A stretch of DNA of 64,000 nt, from NCBI RefSeq assembly GCF_018069865.1, contig NZ_JAGQDG010000001.1, forward strand, positions 62,001 to 126,000, written 5' to 3'. Shown here piece after piece: positions 46,150 to 56,048 of this stretch; the first letter of the stretch is position 1, and the number at the start of each line of letters is the position of its first letter. The notes under the pieces are model-generated. The model made no database searches. It saw only the letters and a program-made list of their open reading frames with translations, and was not told where the DNA came from. The DNA comes from Ideonella paludis. GTDB lineage: Bacteria > Pseudomonadota > Gammaproteobacteria > Burkholderiales > Burkholderiaceae_C. The translations under genes and the position numbers were made by a program.

Positions 46150-48819
46150 ATGGGCGTCGTCATTGAGGTTCCACGCAAGCGCTCGCACGCACAGGTCATG
46201 CTGCAAAGCATCCGTGTGCTGCGTGCCGCCGGCAGGCTCTTGGGGCGAGGCCAGACGCTGATTGACTTTGAAGTCAAAGTCACTCGAAGTTTGGGCTTGT
46301 TTGACCGCAAGCACTACTTGGCTCAAATCAATACGGCAGACCTGAAAGGTCTGTCGGCCTTGCGGCACTACGTGCTGTATGGCGATGCTGCGGGGCTCAC
46401 CCCCAGCCCGATGTTTGACCTCAAACATTACGACGCCCACTGCGGTGAGCGTCACGGCCTGAATCGCCTGCTGCATTACGGCCTGGTGTTGAGGCATCAG
46501 GGCATTTATCCGACAGCGTGGTTCGACGGCGAGTACTACCTGCAAGCCAACCCCGATGTGATGCAGTCAGGGCGCGACCCCCTGGAGCACTTCCAGAACT
46601 GGGGCTGGCGGGAAGGCCGCAGCCCGCTGCCAGGGCTGGACCTGCGGCGCCTGTTGAACAGCCAGCCGCAGCTTCGCGTGGCCAAGGACAACCCCCTGGC
46701 CTTGCTGGCCAGTGGCGCACTGGCTCACCTGCTGCATGACCAAGCGCTGCAGAGCGCCAACAGCAAGCCAGGACAGGCTGTAGCGGCCCACGCCCACCCG
46801 CACGATGAGGCCGACCAAGATTTACTCGACCCGACGTACTGGGTCGACTTGCAGCCCCGAACTTGGCCCAGCACACCGCTGGTCGACGTGATCATTCCGG
46901 TTCACGGCGGAGCGATAGAAACCTTGCGCTGCCTGTGGTCCGTGTTGACAGCGCCGGTGCAGACGCCGCACCGCGTGGTGGTGATCAATGACGCTGGCCC
47001 CGACCAAATCCTCAACGCCAAGCTGCGCAATTTGGCGGCGCGCGATTTGTTCACGCTGGAGCAAAACAAGACCAACTTGGGTTTTGTGAAGACCGTCAAC
47101 CTTGGGCTTCGGCTGCAGCGCGACCGAGATGTCGTCATCCTCAACAGCGACACCGAGGTCTATGGCAATTGGTTGGACCGGCTGGTGCAGATCGCCCAGC
47201 GCCGGCCCGAGTTGGCCACCATCACGCCGCTGTCCAACAATGCGACGATTTGCAGCTACCCGGAACCCCAGGCCGACAACCGCAGCCCACTCGAAGTCAC
47301 CCATGCGGAGATCGACGCACTGGCTGCGGAGGTGAATGCCGACCAAGTGGCCTACACCCCCACCGGGGTTGGCTTTTGCATGTTCATCCGCCGTGATGCT
47401 TTGAACGAAGTGGGGCTGCTGGACGAGCGTCGATTTGGGCGCGGGTACGGTGAGGAAAACGATCTATGCCAGCGCATGCTGCGACACGGCTGGCGACATG
47501 GCATTGCATGCGGTGTGTATGTGCGCCATGTGGGATCGGTGAGCTTCAAGGGAGAGGCGTCCGTGCGTACCGCAGCTGCACTCAAGACGCTGAGTAGGCT
47601 CTACCCAAACTACGAAGCGGACATTCATCGGCACATCGCTTCCGACCCGGCCTGGATCTATCGCGCTCAGATCGACTTGGCTCGACTCAAGCGCTGCGCC
47701 GAACGCAGCAACGTGCTATTGGTATGCCACAACCGTGGTGGAGGTACAGAAAGGCACATCGTCGAGCAAACCAAAGCACTACAAGATCAAGGCAAAGGCG
47801 TTTTTGAGCTACGCCCTTCCCACCAACCAGGTTGTGTCGCACTGGTCAACCCCGCTCTGTATCGTTTGCATAGCTTGGCCGCCTTGCCGCCTCTACCTTC
47901 GCAGTTTTTTGAGGAAGTGCTGGAGGCTCTCTCTATCGACGAAATCCATGTTCACCATCTGATTGATTTCCCGAGCGGAATGGGAGACCTGTTGATTGCC
48001 TGCAGCCGCAAACTCAATGTGCGCTTACGCATGGCAATCCATGATTACTATGCGATATGTCCTCGCGTAAATCTTGTGAACTCAGAGGGGCAGTACTGCG
48101 CACAGCCGCCAGAACATGTTTGCAATGCATGCCTCGAAAAAGACGATCTTCTGCGCACCACTGGCACTATCCAGACTTGGCGCTCTGGTGCACTTCGGCT
48201 CCTAGAGGCCGCCGATCGAGTGATTGTGCCCTCCAATGATGTTAAGCAAAGGCTGCAACACATGGCACCTCACATTGAGATGCACGTCGAGCCACACGAG
48301 GTGATTCAATCTGCAGAAGGAATGGTCTTCCCGACCCCGAGGCCCGACGAGCCCTTGCGTGTGCTCGCCATCGGTGCGATCAGCAGAATCAAGGGATACG
48401 ACGTACTGCGCCGCCTAGCACTCTCCATTCAAAATCGCAAGCTGCCGATGGAACTAGCGCTCCTAGGATACTCAATGGACGATGCTTGCCTCAATGACGC
48501 TGGGGTCGAACTGCTGGGCCGATACTTTGATCAGGAACTACCAGATCGCATCAGCGACCACGCTCCTCATCTGATCTTTATCCCCTCAATTTGGCCTGAA
48601 ACCTACTGCTACGTACTGTCTGCAGCACTTCAAAGCAACCGACGCGTTGCGGTTTTTGACTTGGGAGCGCAAGCAGCGCGAACTCAAGATCACAGTTGTC
48701 AGCACCTTGTGCTTCCTCTGTGGCTCGCCTCCGCTCCTGAAGAATTGGCAGCTCGACTGATGACTGCACATCCAGATGCAGCGCAACACACACACTTTGA
48801 CCTGTACAAGGCAGCATAG
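46150..48819 (+). CDS. bifunctional GT2-GT4 glycosyltransferase with N-terminal YYL..NPDV repeats
   Basis: 889 residues in three parts. Residues about 49-160 contain repeated FDxxxYL...L.HY...G motifs (LFDRKHYL, MFDLKHYD, WFDGEYYLQANPDV, then HFQNWGWREGRSPLPGLD), a module common in polysaccharide GTs. Residues about 245-500 form a GT2/GT-A domain (VDVIIPVHGGAIETLRCLWSVL, LNSDTEVYGNWLDRL near 330, GYGEENDLCQRML). Residues about 520-870 form a GT4/GT-B domain (VLLVCHNRGGGTERHIVEQTKAL, then VLAIGAISRIKGYDVL and PSIWPETYCYVLSAAL). GC content falls from about 65% to about 50% at nt 47,700, just at the GT2/GT4 border. It is likely a chain-elongating or repeat-unit enzyme with two activities. The gene ends 3 bp before the next start. 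Confidence 0.85.
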   Translation: MGVVIEVPRKRSHAQVMLQSIRVLRAAGRLLGRGQTLIDFEVKVTRSLGLFDRKHYLAQINTADLKGLSALRHYVLYGDAAGLTPSPMFDLKHYDAHCGERHGLNRLLHYGLVLRHQGIYPTAWFDGEYYLQANPDVMQSGRDPLEHFQNWGWREGRSPLPGLDLRRLLNSQPQLRVAKDNPLALLASGALAHLLHDQALQSANSKPGQAVAAHAHPHDEADQDLLDPTYWVDLQPRTWPSTPLVDVIIPVHGGAIETLRCLWSVLTAPVQTPHRVVVINDAGPDQILNAKLRNLAARDLFTLEQNKTNLGFVKTVNLGLRLQRDRDVVILNSDTEVYGNWLDRLVQIAQRRPELATITPLSNNATICSYPEPQADNRSPLEVTHAEIDALAAEVNADQVAYTPTGVGFCMFIRRDALNEVGLLDERRFGRGYGEENDLCQRMLRHGWRHGIACGVYVRHVGSVSFKGEASVRTAAALKTLSRLYPNYEADIHRHIASDPAWIYRAQIDLARLKRCAERSNVLLVCHNRGGGTERHIVEQTKALQDQGKGVFELRPSHQPGCVALVNPALYRLHSLAALPPLPSQFFEEVLEALSIDEIHVHHLIDFPSGMGDLLIACSRKLNVRLRMAIHDYYAICPRVNLVNSEGQYCAQPPEHVCNACLEKDDLLRTTGTIQTWRSGALRLLEAADRVIVPSNDVKQRLQHMAPHIEMHVEPHEVIQSAEGMVFPTPRPDEPLRVLAIGAISRIKGYDVLRRLALSIQNRKLPMELALLGYSMDDACLNDAGVELLGRYFDQELPDRISDHAPHLIFIPSIWPETYCYVLSAALQSNRRVAVFDLGAQAARTQDHSCQHLVLPLWLASAPEELAARLMTAHPDAAQHTHFDLYKAA

Positions 48820-48822
48820 CCA

Positions 48823-51800
48823 ATGAAAAGAATTAGCGAACTTCTGGGCAAGAAAGCAGTTCACAGCGGGCCACCTGTCATTACCTACAAGATCACTGTA
48901 GAACAAGTCCTTGCAACTTCAGTCATTGGATGGGCTGCCTCTTCCGAATTAGCTCCAGCTGAAGCATTCCACCTTCTCGTTGATGACGTCGTTCAAGAAG
49001 TCACCGCGACTCACATTCATCGGCTTGATGTCTGCCGAGCCATCGGCGCATCAGACCAACTCAGCTTTGGCTTCAGGATAGCCTTGCCCCTGTCGCTCTG
49101 GGATGACTCGGGCGAACTCCAAGCTCGGGAAGTAATGCTATGCGCCGGCAACGAAAGAAAACATTTAGAGCTGGCTCACACATTAAGTGATTGGCCATCC
49201 GAACTAGAAGCGAATTCCAGTCACACAGAGTTTTCGAATATTTCGCTCGCATTATTAAATCAATTGGCAGCGAAAGATAGACAAAGCCAGCTAAAGGAAG
49301 AGGACCTTTCGTACTTTAAATTATTAGCCCGAAAACTTGGCTGGAGAGATTGGCCTAAACTCCAACAGCCCGCCCCGGAGGGATTGCTAGAGCAATCAGG
49401 ATCCTTGGTTTGGACAGGATGGATCGCAGATGATTCAAATTTGGCCCAAGCATTCCAACTGTTCGTCAATGGGCATGAGGTTCAGATCGAACCCATCAGA
49501 GTAAACCGATCAGATGTTGCAGAAGCCAAATCTCTTAATCGCACAGATCTAGGCTTTGAAATCTCTATTCCCGCCAGCATTTGGGGCCACGCATCAGAGA
49601 AATCATCTGTCTCGTTGGAGCTTTGGGCGGGCTCGTGCAGACTCACCCAGGAAAATATTGTATGGGATCTATCGAAACTTACCAGCATCCTGAAGGATTG
49701 TTACCTTAAATCAGGTGGCACACAGTTTCCAAGGGAAGTACTTACCCTCTCAGGAGAAGGTCAATACTATTTTTTACTGTGCCTAGAGCATTTCCTTGCA
49801 TGCAGGCAAGAAGTAAAGCTGGAGAGATCTGTCCGAAGCTGGTTCCGTCACCATGCTGAAATATACGGGGTCAAGGTAGAAGAAGAGCTTAAGGACGAAG
49901 CGCCATTACTCAATCCACCTCGCCATGCAATCTCAACTATTGAACTCTGGAGATTGCTGCGTGCCTTCAATGCAGCAGTCCAAGAGGATGGCTCGAATGC
50001 CAAAGAGGCCTTCCAGGAAATTTGGCAGCGCTCTGATATCGACGCGGAAGTTAGGCATCAGTTGACATGCGCCTTAATTCCATATTTTTGTGGCATAGAT
50101 CGATACTTTGAAATACGGCCGTTTCTTGACATTTCAAGATTGAAGGTCATGGCTGCCGATACCAATGCTTGGAGTTTGTCACTTCAAATTCCCGAGGCCA
50201 CTTGGACTGCAGATTATGCGTTAGCAACTCAGCTGACTTCCAAGATCGCGTATGAGGCAAAGGGATGGATCAACACGGAATGCATCGCCACAGCATGCCG
50301 TCGACTACTGCACGCATGGCCGTCTACGCCACAGCATCAGTATGAAGCAGAAACAACCGCGTCGGCAATTCTAAATGTTCTAGAAGCCCAGTCTTTTGAT
50401 TACTGGCGTCGCAGCCATGACAAGCATCTGGTTGATGCCGCCACCTCTCTCATTATGCTGAGCAGAAGGATCACCTCGTCATTTGCATACAAAGCGTTGA
50501 CGACAATCATACTTCATTACGAATTCAATCCCCACTTTTGGAAGACCCTGGCAGAGCGCTGGGACGGTTTTTCATTTTGGCCGGCCGAGTTGAAGATTGC
50601 TCATCGGAATTTCATTCGCTTTCGTTACGCTCTTACTGAATCAACGCCGCAGCTCAGCACCGTTATAGAGGCGGTTCTACCCGCTGCTTTGAAAGGATCG
50701 TTGGATGCGAGCATTGCGCTGAGGGATGCCGCCCTGTGCGCCGCTCTGAACACCAAGCCAAATAGCGAGACTGAGCTACAAAAGGGTGTTTCGGCCGCCT
50801 GTACGACATCTCCGAATGAAATTATTCGATTCTTGTCGCACTTCCATGCGTCTTCTGTCGACAACATTGAAACAGCGGCTGCAACCGAGATAGTTGAACG
50901 CTGCTCAGGCGTCCCCCGAACCTATTTTACTTCGAGAAAAAATTCACTGATCGAAGGGCTGTGGAAACAGTCACCAATTCAGGCAAATATTACCCCCAAA
51001 GAGCTTCCGCTATTGTGCGGCATTGAGGCTCATGGCATTGGAGTCCTGATCGCTGCTCTATTTGCAGAACGGCAGCATAGATTCAACGAAACCAACAGCG
51101 ATCAAGTCACACTTGCGGAAGTTAGCAGGCATTGGCTCAAACTTTTCCACGACACCGCAAATCAATCAGTACCGCCATCTGCATTGTTACAGGCATGTCA
51201 ATTACTTATTGACTGGCAAGCCAACCCAAATGCACCCAAAGATGTGGCCCGCATAGCCTTTGAATTTAGAAGGCTTCTTTGCGAAAGGTATGGTGATGAT
51301 ATTTCTGAGGTATGCTCAGGCCCGACCAAGCTTGCGCATCCAACCGTAAGATCACGGGATCCAGTTAAAAGTACACTTGTAGCCATCTACACATGCAACA
51401 AGTATCTATCATCCAGAATCGCTGCCATACAGAACACGTGGGCCAAGAAGCTGGATGAGCTTGAAATTCCTTGGATAATTGTTGTTGGCAACGGCGATGA
51501 CTCTTTTGATGGAAGAGTGCTTTCACTTAACGTTCTCGACAACTATGAGTCCTTACCGCAAAAGTCAATTGCGCTAATTAAGTGGGTCTACAACAACACA
51601 AACTTCAGCCATCTATTCAAGATCGATGATGATTGCCACGTGGCAGTCGAGCGACTGTTCCATCAGTCCCCTCAATGGGGCCACCATTACCTTGGGCGCA
51701 AGTTAACTCGCGGACTTGGTACGACTGACCGAAGTTGGCATCGTGCACGCTCCGAGTCTACGCTCGCCAAAAACTCTCTGGACAAGTCACCCGAGCCATC

Positions 51801-53100
51801 AGTTTATGCTGACGGTGGTTCTGGGTATTTCCTTTCTAGATTTGCCATGTTTTCGGTTCTGCAAGCACTGTCTTCGACCGAAGGCGCTAGACTCACGCGA
51901 AGCGCCTATATGGAAGATAAACTGATTGGCGATTTGTTATCGCTCAAGGGCATAAACTTGTCTGAAGAAGGTTATGACACGCTGGTAAGGAGACGGTTTG
52001 GCGATGATCCTGTCCGCGTCTGCGCCTTCAGCAACAGCTTCTACCCCTCACAGGTGTCTCCCACAATGGTCTGCCATCTCGATGATGCAGAGAAGATACC
52101 TGAGATTTCCGATCTTCAGTCAAGCTCAATCTTGAGGCCAGAAAAAATATGGCCAAGCTACGCCGAGCCCAAAGTCTACGCAGCGGACGGCACCAATCAA
52201 CTTGAATTATTGAGCGATCATGACAAGGTTACCAAGGCCATAGACGCAGAGGTGATTGTCGTCTCTGTTGCCCGGAATGAAATGACACTGATGCCTCACT
52301 TTCTGGCACATTACAGATCGATTGGCGTGCAGTGTTTTATTATTGTCGACAATCTATCCGATGATGGTACTCGCGCATATTTGCTCCAGCAGCCTGATGT
52401 TTTGCTTTACAGCGCCGATACCGAGTATAAGAAATCCCATTATGGCGTAGCATGGCAGCAAGCGGTGCTGTCTTCGCATGCTTTGGGGAAATGGGTAATA
52501 TTGGCAGACATAGATGAATTTCTCGTCTTCCCATCGACGGAAGAGCAAGATGTCAGTGCATGGCTTGGCGAGATCTCAAAGACTGGCCATACCGCGGTAA
52601 ATGTTTTTATGATTGACATGTACCCTGGTGGTTCCCTAGATGATTGCGACTTTCGAATGGGCCCGCCTTTCGAATTGGCACCACTTTTTGAAGGTGAACC
52701 GCTGATTCGTTGGAAATTGGGCTCTGGCTGCTTCTCTAACAGCGCAACATGGCTAAGTGGGCTGCGTCATCGATTGATAGAAGATTCCGCACCAAATCTC
52801 TATACTTCACAGAAAGTCGCCATTCTAAAGTATTTCCCGTGGATGCGTCTTTCGGAAGGATTGCACTATGTCTCCAATATAGAGGCATGTGCGTCGCCGT
52901 GCTATTTTGCGCACTTCAAATATCATGCAGGATTTAAGCAAAAGGTCTTGAACGAGGTGCAACGGCGGCAGCATTTCAACGATGCAGAGGAGTATCAGAA
53001 GTATCTTGGCATGCTCACAGAGGGCAACAGCCCTCTATCAACAGAGACTTCAAAGAAATTCAGCTCTTATCTAGATTACAAGAATGCCACGGGCAACTAA
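48823..53100 (+). CDS. 1425-residue multidomain glycosyltransferase with duplicated N-terminal modules
   Basis: A very large protein coded in DNA of clearly lower GC (some rows below 40%). Two related modules of about 90 residues lie at about 33-125 and 195-286; each has GW.A....A.AF.L.V..........H/R..R.DV......L.F.I.LP.S.W. A helical central region of unknown type follows (about 290-840). Residues about 850-1010 resemble GT31/fringe-like galactosyltransferases (VAIYTCNKYLSSRIAAIQNTW, IDDDCHVA near 933, YADGGSGYFLSR). Residues about 1140-1400 resemble GT92/Glyco_tranf_2_4 enzymes (SVARNEMTLMPHFLAHYRSIG, DNLSDDGTRAYL, ADIDEFLVFP near 1228, FAHFKYHAGF). Each domain keeps its acidic metal motif. 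It probably acts in capsule repeat-unit synthesis. Family calls are by eye; substrate unknown. Confidence 0.72.
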   Translation: MKRISELLGKKAVHSGPPVITYKITVEQVLATSVIGWAASSELAPAEAFHLLVDDVVQEVTATHIHRLDVCRAIGASDQLSFGFRIALPLSLWDDSGELQAREVMLCAGNERKHLELAHTLSDWPSELEANSSHTEFSNISLALLNQLAAKDRQSQLKEEDLSYFKLLARKLGWRDWPKLQQPAPEGLLEQSGSLVWTGWIADDSNLAQAFQLFVNGHEVQIEPIRVNRSDVAEAKSLNRTDLGFEISIPASIWGHASEKSSVSLELWAGSCRLTQENIVWDLSKLTSILKDCYLKSGGTQFPREVLTLSGEGQYYFLLCLEHFLACRQEVKLERSVRSWFRHHAEIYGVKVEEELKDEAPLLNPPRHAISTIELWRLLRAFNAAVQEDGSNAKEAFQEIWQRSDIDAEVRHQLTCALIPYFCGIDRYFEIRPFLDISRLKVMAADTNAWSLSLQIPEATWTADYALATQLTSKIAYEAKGWINTECIATACRRLLHAWPSTPQHQYEAETTASAILNVLEAQSFDYWRRSHDKHLVDAATSLIMLSRRITSSFAYKALTTIILHYEFNPHFWKTLAERWDGFSFWPAELKIAHRNFIRFRYALTESTPQLSTVIEAVLPAALKGSLDASIALRDAALCAALNTKPNSETELQKGVSAACTTSPNEIIRFLSHFHASSVDNIETAAATEIVERCSGVPRTYFTSRKNSLIEGLWKQSPIQANITPKELPLLCGIEAHGIGVLIAALFAERQHRFNETNSDQVTLAEVSRHWLKLFHDTANQSVPPSALLQACQLLIDWQANPNAPKDVARIAFEFRRLLCERYGDDISEVCSGPTKLAHPTVRSRDPVKSTLVAIYTCNKYLSSRIAAIQNTWAKKLDELEIPWIIVVGNGDDSFDGRVLSLNVLDNYESLPQKSIALIKWVYNNTNFSHLFKIDDDCHVAVERLFHQSPQWGHHYLGRKLTRGLGTTDRSWHRARSESTLAKNSLDKSPEPSVYADGGSGYFLSRFAMFSVLQALSSTEGARLTRSAYMEDKLIGDLLSLKGINLSEEGYDTLVRRRFGDDPVRVCAFSNSFYPSQVSPTMVCHLDDAEKIPEISDLQSSSILRPEKIWPSYAEPKVYAADGTNQLELLSDHDKVTKAIDAEVIVVSVARNEMTLMPHFLAHYRSIGVQCFIIVDNLSDDGTRAYLLQQPDVLLYSADTEYKKSHYGVAWQQAVLSSHALGKWVILADIDEFLVFPSTEEQDVSAWLGEISKTGHTAVNVFMIDMYPGGSLDDCDFRMGPPFELAPLFEGEPLIRWKLGSGCFSNSATWLSGLRHRLIEDSAPNLYTSQKVAILKYFPWMRLSEGLHYVSNIEACASPCYFAHFKYHAGFKQKVLNEVQRRQHFNDAEEYQKYLGMLTEGNSPLSTETSKKFSSYLDYKNATGN

Positions 53101-53103
53101 TCT

Positions 53104-54810
53104 ATGAACCTCACCCACAGAAACACCGCGAAGCATTGGATCTGGACGGATCGGACCCTTCACGCCTCAGAAATTGCGTTCTTAAATCCGGATCTGGCGA
53201 AGTTGAGTTTCGCTTTGAATCCACTTGATATTGACCATATCACTGATCAAGATAGTGGCTGGGGGTCCGCCTGGCATTCTAAAAATCTATCTCAAAAGGC
53301 ACTTAAACTTCTCCCGGATGTGCCATATGTTCTTCAACAGATCCCGTGCGATACCCATCAGGATTTCGTTTACGCTTGCATTTCAAGCTTGACACGTGCT
53401 GGTTACACGCAGTCCTTCCTTTACCTGCATGATCCCTTTCTGCGACTTAGGCATTACATCAGTATTTGCGCCAATTTTAAGGAAAGGGATCGGGAAATAT
53501 GTTCAGCTGCCATAAAATGTGAGCTTCAAGATCGGTTACTCATTCGAGGGGCCATTGATCTCTTGGAGTCGAAGTCTACGCACTTTCACGACCTCCCATT
53601 GACAAACCTCTCGGATATCGATCAGGCGCCATGGAGGCTAGACAATGACTCCTCTACAGAGTTCACTTCATTATTGCGTCAACATCTTTCTCGCGTATTC
53701 GAATTCAACCCTAATTATGACGGGGAACTACTGGGGGATCTTTCTCGAGCTGAATCGTACTGGTTGCCGGACGTCCGCAAGACAGTAAAACCACTTCGCC
53801 CCATTTTCAGGATTACCGATGAGAAAGATATGGTGAAGGAGTTTAGATCGTCACCTCTGCCACACAATGTATGGCCGAACCAGTCCTTCAATTGGGCAGG
53901 ATCTGTTTATCTCAAAGAACAAAAAGCCTCAGATCAATTGTACTTAGAGATGAATAAGACTCTGCACCCACTGATATGGGGGCAGTCATCTCCAGTCATT
54001 GCGAAGATCTATCCAGATGATGCAGCGGCCAAGTTTTGCAGATTCAGAGAAGTAAAATTGATAGCAAATCAGTCGCCCAGAATTGAAGTTCTTGCGGCCT
54101 CAGGCGATGAGCGCTCAAGTATTGGCGCCATAGAGTTTAGCGCCCCTTCACCAGCATACATCGACGGAATACTGGTTAACAGTCATTCCTTAGGATATAC
54201 ACCGATCCCTAAAGTTGCATGCACATCAATTAAAGAGTTCTTATTTGAACTTATGCATGGCGAACCATTTACTCCATCACTGATCGACGACTCCACTCAT
54301 GTACATCAATTCTTTGATCGTCGATTAGTGCCTATTAATTTTGCCGATCATCGGATCATCGTCGTTCGAGACCCAATCCAGCGCTTTCTCTCGGGCTACT
54401 CGAATCGAGTGTTGCATCACAAAGAGTTGACTGAAGAGTACATTCTGCGACAGCCAAACGGCGCGGCATTCCTTGCAAAAAACTTGCCGACCACCCCGGA
54501 TATAGATGTGTTTGTCGAGAATTTTGAGTCTTACCGGGCTGTCGCCACCATCGATCATCATTTTAGACCCATTTCAGAATACATCCCAACTTTGGAATGC
54601 TACACAAATGTATACCCCTTCGAGCGCCTCAATGATTTTTTCTCGGATTTAATGCAAATAACAAAAAAATCAGCCGCCATTAGACACGCTCAAAGAGGAG
54701 GGTCAAAAATTGATAAGTCGCGCCTCTCGCCTGATTCATTGATAAAGTTGAAGCGAATTTTCGCAGCCGATTACGATTTATTAGGACAGCACTACAGGGC
54801 ACCAGAGTAA
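53104..54810 (+). CDS. sulfotransferase (family 2-like) with large unknown N-terminal region
   Basis: 568 residues starting 3 bp after the previous gene. The C-terminal 200 residues look like a sulfotransferase of the carbohydrate (HNK-1/Sulfotransfer_2) kind: the 5'-PAPS loop IPKVACTSIKEFLFEL near residue 368, the 3'-phosphate site VVRDPIQRFLSGYSNRV near 420, and the FVENF...DHHFRPISEYI stretch near 460-490. The N-terminal 360 residues match nothing I know; they include HDPFLRLRHYIS and a beta-rich part before the catalytic region. It likely sulfates the capsule glycan. It converges with the GT90 gene (1-bp gap). Codon use is AT-rich like its neighbours. Confidence 0.78.
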   Translation: MNLTHRNTAKHWIWTDRTLHASEIAFLNPDLAKLSFALNPLDIDHITDQDSGWGSAWHSKNLSQKALKLLPDVPYVLQQIPCDTHQDFVYACISSLTRAGYTQSFLYLHDPFLRLRHYISICANFKERDREICSAAIKCELQDRLLIRGAIDLLESKSTHFHDLPLTNLSDIDQAPWRLDNDSSTEFTSLLRQHLSRVFEFNPNYDGELLGDLSRAESYWLPDVRKTVKPLRPIFRITDEKDMVKEFRSSPLPHNVWPNQSFNWAGSVYLKEQKASDQLYLEMNKTLHPLIWGQSSPVIAKIYPDDAAAKFCRFREVKLIANQSPRIEVLAASGDERSSIGAIEFSAPSPAYIDGILVNSHSLGYTPIPKVACTSIKEFLFELMHGEPFTPSLIDDSTHVHQFFDRRLVPINFADHRIIVVRDPIQRFLSGYSNRVLHHKELTEEYILRQPNGAAFLAKNLPTTPDIDVFVENFESYRAVATIDHHFRPISEYIPTLECYTNVYPFERLNDFFSDLMQITKKSAAIRHAQRGGSKIDKSRLSPDSLIKLKRIFAADYDLLGQHYRAPE

Positions 54811-54811
54811 A

Positions 54812-55987
54812 TTATTTCGGCCTAGCGAATGATCCATTTACATTCCTACCGAAAGGGAATATCAACTTTTCGGAGTACTCTTTAAGCGTCAGATAGTCCA
54901 CCGCCTCTCTCAGTCTAACATTTAAATTTGGCTTCAATAGCTTATGGGCATCATTGATCATTTCAAGACAGCGCTCCTCGTCGCCTGCCAAGCGATCAAT
55001 GGCAGCCTCAATAGAATCTAGACTGGGCTCAACGGGGACAAAATGCTTCTCAGGCACAAGCCCCGCATCCAAAGCGGTTTCCCACTGACTCCTTACCATG
55101 AGTACCACGGAATTAGAGAGAAGGCTCCAGTATTTATTGGTACCGATATCATTACCATCCACCACCAACAAGAACTTTGATTTCCTCTGTTCACTTATTG
55201 GAATTCTGGTCGCGGTGCACCCTGCAAAAAGTGAGCTCAGTAATTTATTTTTTATTACAGCCTCTGCCTCACGAGGTGTGGTTATTAGTTTGACATCAGC
55301 CCATTGTTTTCCTTTCAGGGCATTTACAATTTTCATTCGATCGCAGGAATTAATACGTAGCACATCCTCTTCGCTTATCTCAGCCGCTTCCCTGAACATG
55401 GATTCCGCCCACCACATCTCTGAATTCCAATCGCTGTAAGTTCCGCTGAACCTACCCCTCCAAGTCAAAACGTTTTTCTTCTCTTTAAATGGAATCAAAT
55501 CAGGACCTTCAGGTATATTTCCGCTACCCGGCCCCATATAGTCGTATCCGAGCGGCATTAAGCAGACCTGATCCCGCTGAGCCACTCGCCTGCAGTACTG
55601 TATGATCGGCAGCCCATTCATCCCCGGTAGTGTCTTTTTATAATTCCACCCCTGCGCATCACACCAGTTGCTTATATAGATTCCACTCATATTCATTGCG
55701 ATTAACAGATTAGCAAATTCTGAATTTCTCCGCCCTATGGCCGGGCGATATTTTGGATTCACTGGGGAAAATCGTTTACTCTCAACATTTAAAGCAAGCG
55801 TCCGGTCAAAATTATTAACACTCAAAAACTCCACTCTCCCGGCATCAAAAATACTGATGTCTTTTAGCGAATCCATCTCCACCAACGCAGCGTCATCGAT
55901 GATGAATTGCCTAATATTCTGAAAATCAGCAGGTAGCCGATGCTTAAGTTGAGCCTCAATCCATGTGTCGATTTGATGTGCATTCAT
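54812..55987 (-). CDS. GT90/CAP10-like glycosyltransferase
   Basis: ATG at 55987 is fixed by a strong ribosome site (AAGGAGGTG) 8 bp upstream; 391 residues. Features of the CAP10/GT90 (LpsA-type) family: NVLTWRGRFSGTYSD near residue 180, KFLLVVDGNDIGTNKYWSLLSNSVVLMVRS near 275-305, and LVPEKHFVPVEPSLDSIEAAI near 315. GT90 enzymes add xylose or glucose-type sugars in capsules and LPS. It is the only minus-strand gene inside the AT-rich capsule block, with its own promoter (see 56014-56043), so it was probably inserted or is regulated on its own. GC is among the lowest of the window. Confidence 0.8.
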   Translation of the reverse strand: MNAHQIDTWIEAQLKHRLPADFQNIRQFIIDDAALVEMDSLKDISIFDAGRVEFLSVNNFDRTLALNVESKRFSPVNPKYRPAIGRRNSEFANLLIAMNMSGIYISNWCDAQGWNYKKTLPGMNGLPIIQYCRRVAQRDQVCLMPLGYDYMGPGSGNIPEGPDLIPFKEKKNVLTWRGRFSGTYSDWNSEMWWAESMFREAAEISEEDVLRINSCDRMKIVNALKGKQWADVKLITTPREAEAVIKNKLLSSLFAGCTATRIPISEQRKSKFLLVVDGNDIGTNKYWSLLSNSVVLMVRSQWETALDAGLVPEKHFVPVEPSLDSIEAAIDRLAGDEERCLEMINDAHKLLKPNLNVRLREAVDYLTLKEYSEKLIFPFGRNVNGSFARPK

Positions 55988-56013
55988 ACCGGTCCACCTC
56001 CTTTCAGACACCA

Positions 56014-56043
56014 AATGTAGACATTATTCTTCTACATTGTCAA
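56014..56043 (-). promoter_or_regulatory. sigma70-type promoter of GT90 gene, overlapped by an 8-bp inverted repeat
   Basis: On the minus strand a perfect TTGACA (56043-56038) is followed 18 bp later by TACATT (56019-56014). The inverted repeat AATGTAGA-N9-TCTACATT (56014-56038) fills the space from -35 to -10, exactly where a repressor dimer would block RNA polymerase. Confidence 0.6.
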
Positions 56044-56048
56044 TACTT

